Source: Blasia pusilla (lineage: Eukaryota; Marchantiophyta; Marchantiopsida; Blasiales). From it: DNA of 64,000 bases. The notes under the pieces are model-generated. The model was not told the origin of the DNA and did no database searches. It saw nothing but the letters and a program-made list of their open reading frames with translations. Made by a program: the position numbers and the translations under genes. Positions 1 through 11,571 of the stretch are shown here, piece by piece. The stretch spans positions 28,272,001 through 28,336,000 of the forward strand of contig CM114272.1 in the NCBI GenBank assembly GCA_050084515.1, given 5' to 3'. Position 1 is the first letter of the stretch, and every line of letters begins with the position of its first letter.

Positions 1-1882
1 TATGTAAATAGCTATACTTCTTTAGCGATCCTGGGAGTCGAGCGCTTCCTCAATTCATGTAGTGTGTCCTTCGCATGCCATGATTACCCCACCAGTTCAA
101 CTTTAGGGAAGCTTACCACAAGTTGGACATGGTTTTCTGTGGAAAGTAGCTCGTCTTTTGATTGCATGTAATTTTTAGTGTCCAGTATCTCATCTCACCT
201 CGCTGTATTTCTTGTCAAAACATGTAAAGTTGGTCTCTTCAGGTTTTACATTTCGCCTACTTGTCTTACCTTCTTCTCTCACTATTCTTCTTTTAAGTAA
301 ATTTTGCAATTGATCCCTGGCTATAGCGTCAACCCTCATCTAATCTAAATTGTTGCAGGCTTCACATAATTCAGTCGGCATAGCCTCAAGTCTTGCAAAC
401 TCTTCTTTGGTCTTCCTTTTCCGTGGTTTCTTCCATCTTTGTTTATGAGTGGACACTTTCTCTATGATATAGTCAGATTCTTTCAGTTTTACGATTCACC
501 TGATCATCTGAAATTGGATTTCCCCTCTCTATGCTAGTGCTGAAGTGCTTGTGTGTTGAGCCATGGATGGGTCTGACCTCTTCCCCTGTCAGCTCTGAAG
601 AAGTAAATACCTTGTTCTCATGGCAGTTCTCCAGACGATTAGAAGAGAATAGAAGTTTCTTACCAGAACCTAGTTACTCAGTGTCTTGTTGCACATCAGG
701 TTTTAAGTGGCGGGTACTGCGTTTTCGTCGTGCGGAGAGGGTGCCTGCTTTCTTTTATTAACTAGTTTTGCTCTGAAAACGTCTGAGCATTTCATAAAAA
801 TGCTTTCTGCACGACTCAGGTTTGTTTGATAGTAGAGTCCCTCATGTTGTGCTTCCCTATTTCCAGTTGAAATGGGCCATGGGTTAATCTGAATTGCCCT
901 TTTTGCTATCACACATCAGAGTAAACGTTTAGTGACTTTTTGGGGATGCTACAGCCCCTCGGAGTCATCTTCACGATGGCTGAAGCCAATGATCAATACC
1001 GGAATCCTCTCCTGGTTCTGTTGATGCGACGCATAGTGGTGAGAGTTGCTAGACTTGCAATGTGAACACAGTACCTGGTGGACACTGGAACCGTGCTAGC
1101 AATGGCCCTTTGTGATTTCCGGTAATTTTTGACCCATCGTTTGATGAATATCCCATATAGAAGTTGCGAGCTCGTGGTTACACAAAATAAGATTAAGCAG
1201 CAACCAAATAGACTTGGGAAGCTTTCGTGTAGCTATATTTGTTCCTACAGGTTGTAAGGCGATGTGATCTTGGTGGTTGCGGTCGTTCTATAATACCCCT
1301 CAGTAAGGGATATCTATGAGACCTTGCAAGGCCATTATGAGCTCCTGGTAGGTTAGTGCCCGAATCTCTTAGTGCGAAAAGTGGAAAATCGTAGCAACAG
1401 TAATCTGAAATTCTTGACCAGTCTCAACTCATTCATCTACTTCACGTGTAGAGCCATGCCAAATTGTATCTGGAAGGCATGGCCGGGATTGTATGTGAGG
1501 AATGCCATTTCCACACCTATCCGGTCAGGTTGTCTGGCTTGAACTCAGCAGTGAGTCATTCAGAACCGAGAGATTGTTTCAGTTCCAAGTTGTGGAGCTG
1601 TATCATAAGCCTTTAACCTAGATGTTAAGTAAATGGCGGAATGAGTGCAGGGTCGGACCAGCACTTCCAAACTCTCATCCTCATAGGGATCACAGAATTC
1701 AGAAGTTTAAGGTTCAGGGATTTTCATTCCGATGCAATTCAGTTTCTTCACCATTTCTTTAACGCTTCCAATTGTGCTTTACCATGTCTTCCAGATTCCC
1801 TACTGGCTTTTCTTGTAGATATTTTGGGTTATGGTTGGCTGCTGTCCAACGAGTTCTAGTTGTTTCTTCTAAGATGAAAATA

Positions 1883-2040
1883 ATTACACATACTCTTTTG
1901 TTTTTTTTCTCATTACACATACTCTTTTGTTTATACTCGTCGTTTCTAGGCTATCCACTTGTCCATAAAGTGTGGGGGAGAAAGTAAGTAATACACATAC
2001 TTGATGGACACGTGGAAAGCCTAAGTATATGTAATTACTA
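1883..2040. repeat. Foldback (MITE-like) element
   Basis: An inverted repeat is formed by about 24 bases at 1949-1973 and the imperfect reverse complement at 1999-2023. Each arm includes a 'taggct' end, and the arms are separated by about 25 bases. Outside the arms, 'attacacatactcttttg' occurs twice (about 1883 and 1912), and a related reverse-complement 'agtatatgtaatt' follows the second arm. This is compatible with a small non-autonomous foldback element. No transposase is encoded and no target-site duplication was confirmed. Confidence 0.4.
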
Positions 2041-4339
2041 CCCCACCCCTCTCAAAGGGCCGCACACTTGTTTGCATCCTTGGGAGCAGAGAACCTCAAA
2101 CCTGGAAAGTTTTGGGCATCGGGATTTTGTTCACAAATGCAGGCACGGATAGGACCTGGGCTTTGGAGTACGAGACTAAGTGGATCCTAATAATTTGTCT
2201 TCGAGGACATGCCTGGTAAACTGAACCGGATTTACTTAATTACACCTTTCTAGCTATCTCCTTGAAGAGGTGCCAGTTAATTACACCAACACGGGTATAC
2301 TTGTAGGCTGAAGAGCGCCCGGGCGAGACAGAGTGGGAATCTCGACCAATAATTTAAAACTGTTCGAAGGTTTCAACCAAAGAGCAAAGATGTCTTGGAG
2401 AAGATTCAGGCCTCCTCGTAGCAAAGCTGTTCGCATCGCACCGGGTGTTACGATGATGGATGCATCCACAAATGCTTGTCGTTTAATAGAAGCTTGTAGC
2501 AGATGTGCCCACTAATGCAGGAATTTGTCCTACGAAATGATTTGCTTCGAATTTCTCATGCAGCGCTCGCGAGGCACGACGCATATCGTATGATGATCAA
2601 ACTATTCATAAAGTTTCATATACTTTATCACGATTTGTCAATGGAGGGAGTATTTCAGTTGAATACTGAAGAACACTACGTCCATTATAATTGGAGTAGT
2701 TTGGTTCATACGTCCCCACAGTTCTACGGAGGGCAAGTTTTATGCGTCTATGTAGCACACTTTTAACCTAAATACAAACCAAGAACAGGCGACCATGTAC
2801 CACGTGAACACAAAAGATGGTTGCAGAGCGAAAAGAAAACCTACAGAGTAGGAGCATTTCAGTCTCAGATAAGTTAGGAAATGATCAAGGCAGGCTTTCA
2901 TGGTTAGCTAGGTGCGATACATTATGGCATTCCACTCTCAGTTGGATTTTCTTGTGAAATCATCACAGAGGTAGGTATTTATTGCTGGTTTTGCATTCTT
3001 GAGTTGTTCCGGAGTATAGCCAGCAGTCTCCGTTGCTCACGCGAAAGCTTCCAAAGTTCCGAACCTCATCAGCGAAACCTTCATACGCTAGAGCAGGGCT
3101 GACGCGCAAGGACATGTGTGAGCTTTGGACAATTTAATGACGCCGATGGATCATCCCGTTGTGGGTAGTTTGGACGTTGATTGAAGCTGCAAAGCCGTTG
3201 GGACATGAGCTTCTTACCGCCACAACATTACCTCATGTCCACAACTTCACGCAACTTACTCCGCTTTGCCAATCTGCCAAAATCGCATGTAAGTACTAAT
3301 CTGTTTCTCATTTTGGAAACCCCCGTGGATTCGGAGAATTTTGGACTAGTTTGCCACGGTCCAGACGAGAGAATCTTCTGAGATCCGAAACCCTGACCAT
3401 GTGAGGACGGTTCTTTCTCTTCCTCACATCTTGAGAGTCGAGTTCGTATGGCTGGTGACCGCCCTCTCTATCACGGAGTGTACCTTTCGGTTGATCGAAT
3501 GTATTTATTTTGTAAATGTATGCATTGTGTACAAGCGACGATAGCAAATCATTGACGCATGGCACCAGGAAAACTCTTGACATTTTTGGGCTGATATACT
3601 TGTTTCCTATTTTGCTCAGCTGAACTCGCAATTCCCACGACATTATGTAGGTGACCAGATACAGCTACTCCTGTGACTGTTCTCCGGGACGAAAGTGACC
3701 TTGTACACTGGACGTTTCCGACCTGACTCCTGAGGTGCTGGAAGGAAAGTCTGTCAAAGTGCCCTCGCAACTACCGTCCGGCATCCATCTGGGCACAATT
3801 GAAGCAGCAGAGAATCCGCCACGTGCCTCCTTGCGAAAGGCCGATGGGCCGATGAGCCACCGCTATCCAAGTCAGTCATTTAGAATGCCACATGGGTGCG
3901 GCTCTGCGCCGGACGCTCAGTCCGGTACTTCGTGGTATGTTCAGCAGACTAACAATCAAAAGATCGATGGGAAATCCACACCAACAGGACTGATCGCCAC
4001 GCTTCTCTTGGACACCGATGTTCATGACAGTCGGTTTAGTCGGAGCGATGGATGCTCTCCCTACGATCGGAGAATAGACGAAATCCTGACCTCGATCGCC
4101 AGAGTTTTTGCTGCCGTTTATCCTGACCACATCTTTGCATTAGTCAGTGTTTGCTTTTGCCGGTGGATCTGACGCAATGACTGGGTTATTGTCTAAGGCC
4201 AAGCCGAGGGAGGTGGAAAGTCAGCCGCAAGCAAGCTCCACCGCAACGCAAGCTCCCTAAACGCTCCACCCTAAGCTCCACCGCGCGCAACCTTCAAACA
4301 CGACGCACTGGCGCAGTCGTTCCTCCGGGAGTTAGGGGG

Positions 4340-4440
4340 AAGGCCCCCTTCTTTCTCCTCGGGGCCGGTTCTATTTTTGGGCTCTCTATGCCCCCATCCT
4401 TTTTTCTACATATATTTTATTTTTTCTTCCTCCGCTGTGG
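4340..4440. repeat. Dispersed repeat, copy 1
   Basis: The segment with 'ggggccggttctatttttggg' and then 'ccccatccttttttctacat' is repeated in altered form at about 35290-35400 (a 'ggggccgattctgg' block, later 'ccccatccttttttatacat', then 'attttatatcttc'). The order of the two blocks is conserved. It is probably the edge of an unrecognised transposon or its solo terminal repeat. Confidence 0.35.
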
Positions 4441-5289
4441 TTTCACAGTGAGTACTGTCCCTTGGATACTAGCGTCGACAATTATTCTCAAGTTCTCTCA
4501 TTCCTTGATCCGAAACGACATCCAGCCGTGGGCCCCACTCCCGCTCTCCAGCACCAAACCCACGTCAGCCAGTTGGCCCCAGTTGGCCATGCCTAGAGCT
4601 TTTGAGACCCTAGACTCGCTAGAGCCACTCCTCCTGCAGGCGCGCCGCACGCTCAGGGCTCCTCCCAGATTCCAGCAGAGATTCTGGTCATACCTCTCAG
4701 GTCACAGGATGTGGATGCCCAATCACCGTCAACTTCCGTTCCCATTGGCTACTGCACTAACTTCACGGCGTGAACCAACAATGATGACGGGATTACTGAA
4801 GATCGGATACCTACCGGTGCCGTCCGGAGACTCGTCGGTGGGGGAGAATCCGACTTTGGTAAATTACAGTCCCGATCACGGATGCATTAGGGTCACTCAC
4901 ACCGATTTTTATGGTTTTTATAATAAGAGCTTTGGAAATTTGTAGAAATATAAGAATATAATGAGATTTTAAGTTATATCAAATTTAAAATTGAAATGAG
5001 AAAATATAGATTATTGTAGGAGAACCATTGTGTAGTTCACCAATATGGCAATTCTTGTTGTATTACTTTGAGTCCTTGGATTCTAAATGCTTATTTAAGA
5101 TGTAGATAAAGTAACCAATGCATGTATGCTACGAGGAAGGTGTTCTAGAATATGTAAGAGTCTCTTTGCTCTACTCTTGGCCATAAGAAAATGTTTCCAT
5201 GACATTGATAATATCAAAATACTAGTTGATGCAGATGCTATGCGTATATGGGTTTGAAAAATGATGTATAATTTGAAACTAACCTACCC

Positions 5290-6165
5290 TTAATTATTTT
5301 TAAAGGGATTATTTATACCAATGATAGTTCTTACCATTTGGGTTAAAGAATGCTCCAAAAGAGTTTCAAAGAGTCATGAATTGGATCTTGGCAAGTTTGG
5401 ATTTTTCTAGGTATTACATTAAAGATATCATAGTCTTTAATACCAGAATTGAAGAGCATGAGAGATACTTCCTATGAATATTTTAACAATTGGAATTACA
5501 TGGATTGAAGTTGAGTCCAAGAAAGTACAAGTTCTATTATGATCAAATTTAGTAGTTGGATCATACAATGTTTAGTAGATGAAAGTAGAAGCATTATACG
5601 CCCTACATATGTAAGTCACGTGCATGCATTTATGTTATTAGGAAATGTACTTCTATCGAGAGTATATCAAGGGATTCAACAAGATTATAAAGTCTCTTAG
5701 GTTATTAAAAAAGGTGGACCACAAGTGATAGTAGAGAAATGAGCAAGAGAGAGCATTTCAATTTCTCAAGGAAAGATTAGTACCACACCTTGAGGAGATT
5801 GTTCAAGGGGTGTTCTTTCATGTTGTTGGGACTTAGAGTAGTGATCCCCAAACATGGTGATCAAAGTGAAAAGTTTGTTGTGGCTTAGCATGTCAAAAAA
5901 TGACATGGAGGCAAAGTTCATCTCATATATGTGAAAGTGCTTAGCTATGGGCAATCATATATTTTAAAAATTTCTTAACATCCAGTAACCCCTTGACTTT
6001 CAATATTAATCATCAACCATTGAGATGGTTGATGAAGTCCTACAAGCTTATGGGAAAGCTTGAAAAATGGGCTCTATTATAATTGTAGGAATATTATTTG
6101 TATGCGGTACATAAACTTGGAAGACTCACCCAAGACACAAAGGAGTTGAGTCATAAATCATGTCG
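5290..6165 (+). pseudogene. Ty3/gypsy fragment A: RT and RNase H relic
   Basis: This is a decayed copy of the gypsy family seen at 22.5-30.7 kb. Bases 5330-5560 align over their length with the RT palm and thumb of copy C (25950-26190): the 'ccatttgggttaaagaatg' segment, then a YIDD box degraded to YIKD, then the 'EEHERH' helix. Bases 5590-5960 correspond to the connection domain. Bases 5990-6165 match the RNase H C-terminal segment ('HQPLRWL', 'KLEKWALL'). Stops and frameshifts are frequent, so no protein is made. It overlaps in content with fragment B, so A and B come from two insertions. Confidence 0.75.
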
Positions 6166-6824
6166 GAGTAAACGAGCTACAATTGGAGCTCAATGATGTA
6201 ATGTTTGTATTTAAAACATACATATTTGATTCTATGAAAGTGATAACTTAAAGTAAATGATTTTTGCATAGCATGAACATGCATGTTTAGGATTTTGGCC
6301 ATAAAGACCCATGTAGCATTGACTTTGACATTAAAGTCCAAGATAGAATCATTAGCTTTGAAGGCGTGTAACAAGGTGATTGATAGACTAGATATCCACA
6401 AGGATAGGGTGAATGGTCTTAGTGTTGTCATATCTTTTAGGGTGGATCGACAAGTTTATGGTAGAGCGCCTTTGAAGATATTGGAGGACTACCTCAAAAG
6501 ATCGAGGATGACCTGTTGAAGTCTTGGATAACTCGAGAGAGTAGGTTTCCCCTTCATTTCGGCTCATTTGGAGCTATGTAGAGAAACATACTATTTCAAG
6601 TAAGTTATTGTTATGCGTAGTTCCACTTTGGGAAGTGGCCCTTGACACCCTATCATAGTTCAAGAGCCAAGGAGGTTACATGGGAGCATAGGAAGCTTGG
6701 GAAAGGGAAGGGGGTATATCCAAGTAGAGAGAGCTTTGGAGCTCCTTCTCTCTAGGTTGAACCTCTTGGCATGAGGTGGCAAAGCTACGATCTTCCTTGC
6801 CTTCTTAGTAACCCAAGCCTCTGA

Positions 6825-6828
<4 letters not shown>
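6166..6828. other. Unassigned spacer
   Basis: AT-rich sequence. A 78-codon open stretch (6283-6519, plus strand) has no recognisable motif. I see no terminal repeats here that would mark the end of gypsy fragment A. Confidence 0.4.
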
Positions 6829-6910
<82 letters not shown>

Positions 6911-6914
6911 GAGA
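6829..6914. repeat. (GA)n microsatellite at LINE 3' end
   Basis: About 37 GA units with a single T interruption near 6905. It is followed directly by three to four copies of 'aatg' (6914-6929). On the minus strand this reads as a LINE 3' tail of (CATT)n running into (TC)n. Confidence 0.95.
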
Positions 6915-8372
6915 ATGAATGAATGAATAGATTTATTGTCCACGGGGACCCCACAGGGCCATGGGACTTAGTTTTGACACTTAACAACAAATTTGGAGAG
7001 AGAGCAAGCACCAGCGAGGGCCTAAGGGGTCCTCAGAGCCAAGTGAGTGTCCCTGGTCTTCACACAACTATGCAAGAATTTAGCAATGTGAGTCTGATTC
7101 TGCCTAGTCATGAACGGGAGGACCTTGGGAGCTCGGTGAACAAAGAGATCCGGGAAGTCAAGCCTAATGTGATCGTGAAAGGTGTAGTCGAAGAGGTAGT
7201 GATGTTCATCATCAACAAGCCCCGAGTTGCAAAATCTACATAATCTGTCCTCTCTTTTCTTCTGTGAGAATTTTCCTTTCTCAATCTCCAGGTCAGTAGA
7301 GCCACATCTGAATCTCGCTAATGTATGACGTAACTTAGTGGGAATGGGGGCAGAGATGTAGGAGGCTTGTTGCATGGATCTGCAGTTGTTCATGAGGGTG
7401 TGGTAGCGCCTCATTCTTTCACCATTTTTGTGAGAGGAATTTCCCCTGCTTTCCCAGAGGCGCTGGTGTCGGCCCTAGTTGATGGCAATGTAATTGTTGT
7501 GTAATTGTTCAACAAGGTCCTGGTGGGTGGCCGAAGGCAGGTCACCGATGGATATTCCCCATTTCATGAGCCACTCCATGCAGTCATAGTACCATTTTTT
7601 AGCCCCAAGGGTGGCACTACTTTTTGAAACCACGTAGGCCTTGGCGGATAGACGATTGGGATCGTCCTCGCAGATATCCTCAAGGTGTTGGAGAAATGTG
7701 ATCAGATTCTTAACATCATGGATCTCCATTGGTACCTCCCCAAACTCAGCCAATAGAATGTCGTGGGGAGTGGTTTTCCTAATGCCCAGACTCTGACGCA
7801 TGAAGAGTTTCTGGGGGGCCTCAAGGCCCTGGGGCCAAGCCTTGGAGCTGGGGCCCCACACTTCAGATGCATAGAGTGTGGCTAGGATCACCAAAGCTTT
7901 GAAGAGATGGAGTTTCTGTGGAATATGCCACACTTCCATTCTTCTGCAAATGGATTGTAGCAGGTGTAGACCCCTCAAGCCTGCATTGATCTTGTTACGA
8001 CTCCTATTGGCTCTCCATTGGTTGTTGGGTTTGAGTTGCACCCCCAGGTATATGTACTCACCCACAATGTCAATGATCTCCCTTCTCATTCCTTGGCGGA
8101 AGGTGAAAGTGTGTGACCGCTGCGCCGTAGGGAGGTGTGATCCAAAGATGATTATCTTCGTTTTCAGCAAGTTGACTTCCATGCCCGATTTTTTGCAGAA
8201 TCTTGAAAGTGCATTCAGGTAAAGTTGGAGCCCATGTGCCGTTCTAGACATCAGAACTATATCATCTGCATACAGGAGCAGGGGGATGAGGCAGTGTGCT
8301 AGCTCTGATGGATCTCCATTCACTCCAGAAAGCACCTCTTCAAGTTCGTCAATGTAGAGCCCAAACAATGTA

Positions 8373-8375
<3 letters not shown>
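6915..8375 (-). mobile_element. 5'-truncated LINE (non-LTR retrotransposon)
   Basis: On the minus strand this contains the second half of a LINE reverse transcriptase and a C-terminal zinc-binding region, ending in a short (CATT)n tail. The apurinic endonuclease domain and the first RT motifs are absent. The 5' break falls in the conserved 'PLSPxLF' block of RT and is joined to a (CT)n tract. The 3' end also runs into (TC)n. The reading frame breaks between the RT part and the zinc-finger part, so the copy is dead. Confidence 0.85.
7022..7414 (-). pseudogene. LINE C-terminal zinc-binding (zf-RVT-like) region
   Basis: Continues the LINE downstream of the RT in another frame. Residues 'CRFCNSGLVDDEHHYLFDY' match the CxxC...H pattern of the zinc-binding domain that follows many plant LINE reverse transcriptases. 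The usual final cysteine is replaced. The frame ends about 100 bases before the 3' tail. Confidence 0.7.
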
Positions 8376-8467
<92 letters not shown>

Positions 8468-8482
8468 CATTTGAGAGATCAT
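7475..8482 (-). pseudogene. LINE reverse transcriptase, C-terminal part
   Basis: The open frame reads through the microsatellite as (SL)n, then enters genuine RT sequence at 'LSPTLFGLYIDELEE'. The catalytic box YADDIVLMS is intact, and the following motif 'NLLKTKIIIFG' is typical of LINE RT domain D/E. The last ~150 residues are the thumb and connector ('LFMRQSLGIRKTTPHDILLAE'), common in plant and animal LINEs. Fingers motifs before PLSP are missing, so no active polymerase is expected. The start codon lies in flanking DNA beyond the microsatellite and is not the native start. Confidence 0.8.
8376..8466. repeat. (GA)n microsatellite at LINE 5' junction
   Basis: About 45 uninterrupted GA units directly at the truncated 5' end of the LINE. 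The junction codons of RT ('PLSP', containing CTCTC) merge without a seam into the (CT)n on the minus strand. Confidence 0.97.
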
Positions 8483-9159
8483 GATTTACAAAGAGAGAAT
8501 GAGAGATTGAGAGCTCTACAATATGGGAGCTCGTAGGTGTCTCGTTGTGTTTGCAGGTTGGGGATCATGTTCCATGTTCAATGACTCAGGGGAGTGCTTA
8601 CAAAGGCAAGATCCGTTCATTTGAGTAATTTGTCTTGCACATTTTTGTAGGGGAGAGTAGCGCTCGAAAGTGTTGCCCAATATTTATATAGGAATTAAGT
8701 ATGTGAGTGAGGTTATTCATGCTAGTGCTCTCAAGAGCATCTTATAGCTTTCTAGATTTTATTTGTATAGGTTTTCAATTTTTTGTGGAAGAAATTAGTT
8801 TGGAAGCGCTGCCAAATTTTTTATAAGAGTTAAGGTTGCGAGCTACGTGTTAGTACGTTGCCGCTAGTTTCATATGGAAGGTCAGATGAAGGATCTAATT
8901 TGATGAAATTGTAGATTAGGAAGTCATGCACCCTATAGAGGAAATGATATGCAATTTGGATAGTGGATCTCAAAGTTGTGGTCATTCTCATAGGGCTGCC
9001 ATAGCCAATGCGTCAAAGGTAGAAACTCCAAAATCTTGTAATTTATTTTGATGGGGTTAGAAAAGTAAATTACTTTTATTTTAGTGCATAGGATAATTGG
9101 AAGGGAAAAAGTGATTTGAGGATGAAGTCAAGTGAAAAATTTATTTAGTAGGTGTTGAC
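8467..9159. other. Unassigned spacer
   Basis: AT-rich sequence between the LINE and gypsy fragment B. No open frame or repeat that I recognise. It may include decayed upstream pol sequence of fragment B. Confidence 0.4.
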
Positions 9160-11150
9160 CTAAGATTTGTTGGGCTTAATGGAATATAAGTTGATGTCAA
9201 TGCCCATATTGAGAAGACTTATCAAGGAGCGTTCGTTCGAGTTGCACATAGATTGTTGAGGCTTGGAGCACTGCTTAGCTAGCACGACAATGCAGGTAGA
9301 GAGTTTTTGATGGCTTACGGTAGTCGCTTGAACAATGCTGCATAGACGAAGTATAGCTCGTATGAGGGTATATGAATGCTTGGCTGTAGTATGGGTTGTT
9401 GCGTATTTCACGTGTTACTTATTTGACAACCCCCTTACCATCATTATTGATCATCAACCATTTAAGTGGTTGATAGAGTCAAACAAGCTTACAGAGAAGT
9501 TTGCGAGATGGGCTCTATGGTTGTAAGAGCATGATTTCATGAGGTACACCAACTTGGGATGCTGAAGCAGGATGCATGTAGATGGGTTGAGCCATAATCC
9601 ATGCCCAAGTCAACAAGATGCGACTGGAGCTCGTTGGCCTAGAGAGAGTGATAAGGAGTTGGTGCCTAGATGACACACATCAGCCTATTTGGGTTTGTTG
9701 GCTATGGGGAGCCAGAGTGCTGAGACTTCGATGCCGAGCCCTTAGATCCAAAGGCCGATGAGGAGGCGACAGATGGTGGAGATATCCACGAGGATCGAGC
9801 AGTCTTAGAGTACATGCGTAGTGGCACCATCGCAAGCATAGGAGATGCTAGAGTAGTAGAGAGTGAGATCGGATCGTACAACGAGCTTGATGGTTTTGAT
9901 GGGAGGGAAAATATGGCTTGTGAGTTTGGGAGGATGATAGGGTACGTGTAGTGTCTTATCCTGCCTAGAGAGCATGTTTGGTGCAGCATGCCCAACAAGA
10001 AGTTGGGTCACTTAAGCGTGAAGGGGACATACAACTTGCTCCAAATATAGTATTGGTGGTAAGGAATCTAGATTGACGTTTAATACATAGTTTGTTGCCA
10101 AAAACATGGTGTATAATTGAGTCCATACATCATTCAATGCTCATTCTCAATTGTTGCATCCATTTTTTATCATGGGTTTAAGTTAAAAATGAAGTTTGGA
10201 TTTTGCAGAACCTTTAACTTTGACTAAGCGTCACAATTGTTATGTGTCGGTGATGATCGAGCATTTCTCAAAGTGGATAGAGTTGATTGCATTGCTTGAC
10301 AAAGCAAGTGAGGGAGTAGCGTATGTTTTCCTAGATCAAGTGTTGAGTCATTATGGCGTACTAGCTGAGGTATTGATAGACTAGGGTAAGGAGTTCCATT
10401 GGGATTTTTAGGTCTTGTGTGATCAGACGTTCATTGACCACAACACTACTTTGTGAGATCATCTTGAGACGGATGAATTAGCGGTGAGAGTCGTGCAGAC
10501 GGTGAAGAGAGGTTGACACAAGTATGGCTTATAGAGATGTTACCTAGGAGATTGAGACCTCAAATTTTCGTGGTTGGCAATGGGATACAGATTCTTAGGT
10601 AGACATCCTTAGCGTCTTTCTCACCGTACTTATTGCTTTATGGCCGAGAGTCTGATTTATCTATGGCCATTTGTCCCAATGCAAGTGAGGTGTTTAACCT
10701 CGATGACTCTAATGTATTGATGGAGCATGTTTTTGGAGGGCTAAGTTGGTTTGGAGAGTTATACCTATCACGCTTAAAAACTTGACGATTGCACAACGCG
10801 CGGCGGGATACTTTGAGGTATGTGATTACTCAGAGAAGTTATTATCGATCAACGATCCGAAGGTTTCATCAAGAAGAGTATGTCTACTTGCTGCAAATGA
10901 CACTTATAATATTGGATGTGACCCCAAAATCCATCTTGAGAGTGCAAGATGTCTTGCCATCTGGTCTTCTCTTGTTGGAGGGATGCGATGGTATAGTTTA
11001 GAAGGACCATATGCATAACAGTGCGTTATGTTACCTTCCTGAGATTGAAGGTACAGTTCATGCAAGTTTAGAAGTAGTTCTTGTATGCTTATGTTGTATG
11101 TTGTGTGGGTTTGCCCATGGTATAGCCACTATGGTGGTCTGTGTAATATT
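9160..11150 (+). mobile_element. Ty3/gypsy fragment B: RNase H-integrase-PHD remnant
   Basis: Degenerate pol of the copy C family, plus strand. RNase H spans 9170-9600 and includes 'ECLAVVWVVAYFTCYLF' and 'IIIDHQPFKWLIES', where the catalytic Asp is kept. The linker and integrase zinc-binding segment follow at 9600-10080. The DDE core is at 10190-10560 ('DFAEPLTLTKRHNCYVSVM', 'LIDxGKEF', 'ERVVQTVKRG'-like with a substitution). The integrase C-terminal region runs to about 11050. Just after it, 11095-11142 encodes CMLCG...VVC, the first zinc-ligand half of the PHD finger complete in copy C. Stops and frameshifts throughout. A LTR-like tail ('gatgtgtatatgcacga') follows at about 11240. Confidence 0.8.
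10196..10560 (+). pseudogene. Integrase catalytic core (fragment B)
   Basis: This part of fragment B keeps the retroviral-type integrase core: an N-terminal 'DFAEPLTLTKRHNCYVSVMI' strand block, 'FSKWIELIAL', then 'HYGVLAEVLID' followed by an in-frame TAG and 'GKEFHWDF', and a helix ending in 'VVQTVKRG'. Order and spacing match Ty3/gypsy integrases. Copy C lacks this core, so fragment B is the only view of it in the window. In-frame stops make it non-coding. Confidence 0.75.
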
Positions 11151-11571
11151 GGAGATATTTTGAATCGTCTTGATGTTTAGATGGCATGAGTTAATACGAT
11201 ATCTTGGGTGTTTATGTATGTATTCGATGATAGCAATGTATGTTGTGTAACGATGTGTATATGCACGACAGAGTACCTAATACTTATGCATCAAGATTAT
11301 TCTTAAATTGAATATTTAATAATTTTTCAAAGAATCTTGAATATTCAGTCTAGGATTTTTGAATGGACATCCCATTATTAATGCAACACATTTTTTGGCC
11401 TATATGACATTTGAAACCCAAATATTTTGTAAAAATTTTTCAAATTTTTTCTTGAAAATTCCATGCCAAAGATTTTGCTAAAGCTTGCTACACACCAATG
11501 GCATGGTTGGCACAATAAATGCTAGAGAGTGTAATAAAATCCTAGAGTGAGTTTGATGATTCAAGTGCAAG
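11151..11571. other. LTR-like tail of fragment B
   Basis: AT-rich non-coding DNA. The stretch 11235-11275 ('atgtatgttgtgtaacgatg' and then 'tgtatatgcacgaca') recurs in altered form near 30660-30695, downstream of the PHD finger of copy C, and near 31690-31725. That suggests it is part of the element's 3' LTR. Exact LTR ends could not be fixed. Confidence 0.4.

Larger units (their letters stand above)
1..4930. other. No recognisable gene
   Basis: Moderate-GC DNA with only short, mutually overlapping open frames, none of which resembles a family I know. The longest frames (3735-4172 and 4388-4945, plus strand) lack homology, domain structure or convincing splice context. The stretch contains a foldback element near 1883-2040 and a dispersed repeat near 4340-4440, listed separately. 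At about 4930 the base composition changes abruptly to AT-rich transposon DNA. Confidence 0.5.

Noticed and set aside
4388-4945. 185-codon open frame as a membrane protein gene
   Set aside because: Its hydrophobic start is a by-product of a T-rich dispersed repeat also found at 35 kb, the rest lacks any domain, and it runs into AT-rich transposon DNA.
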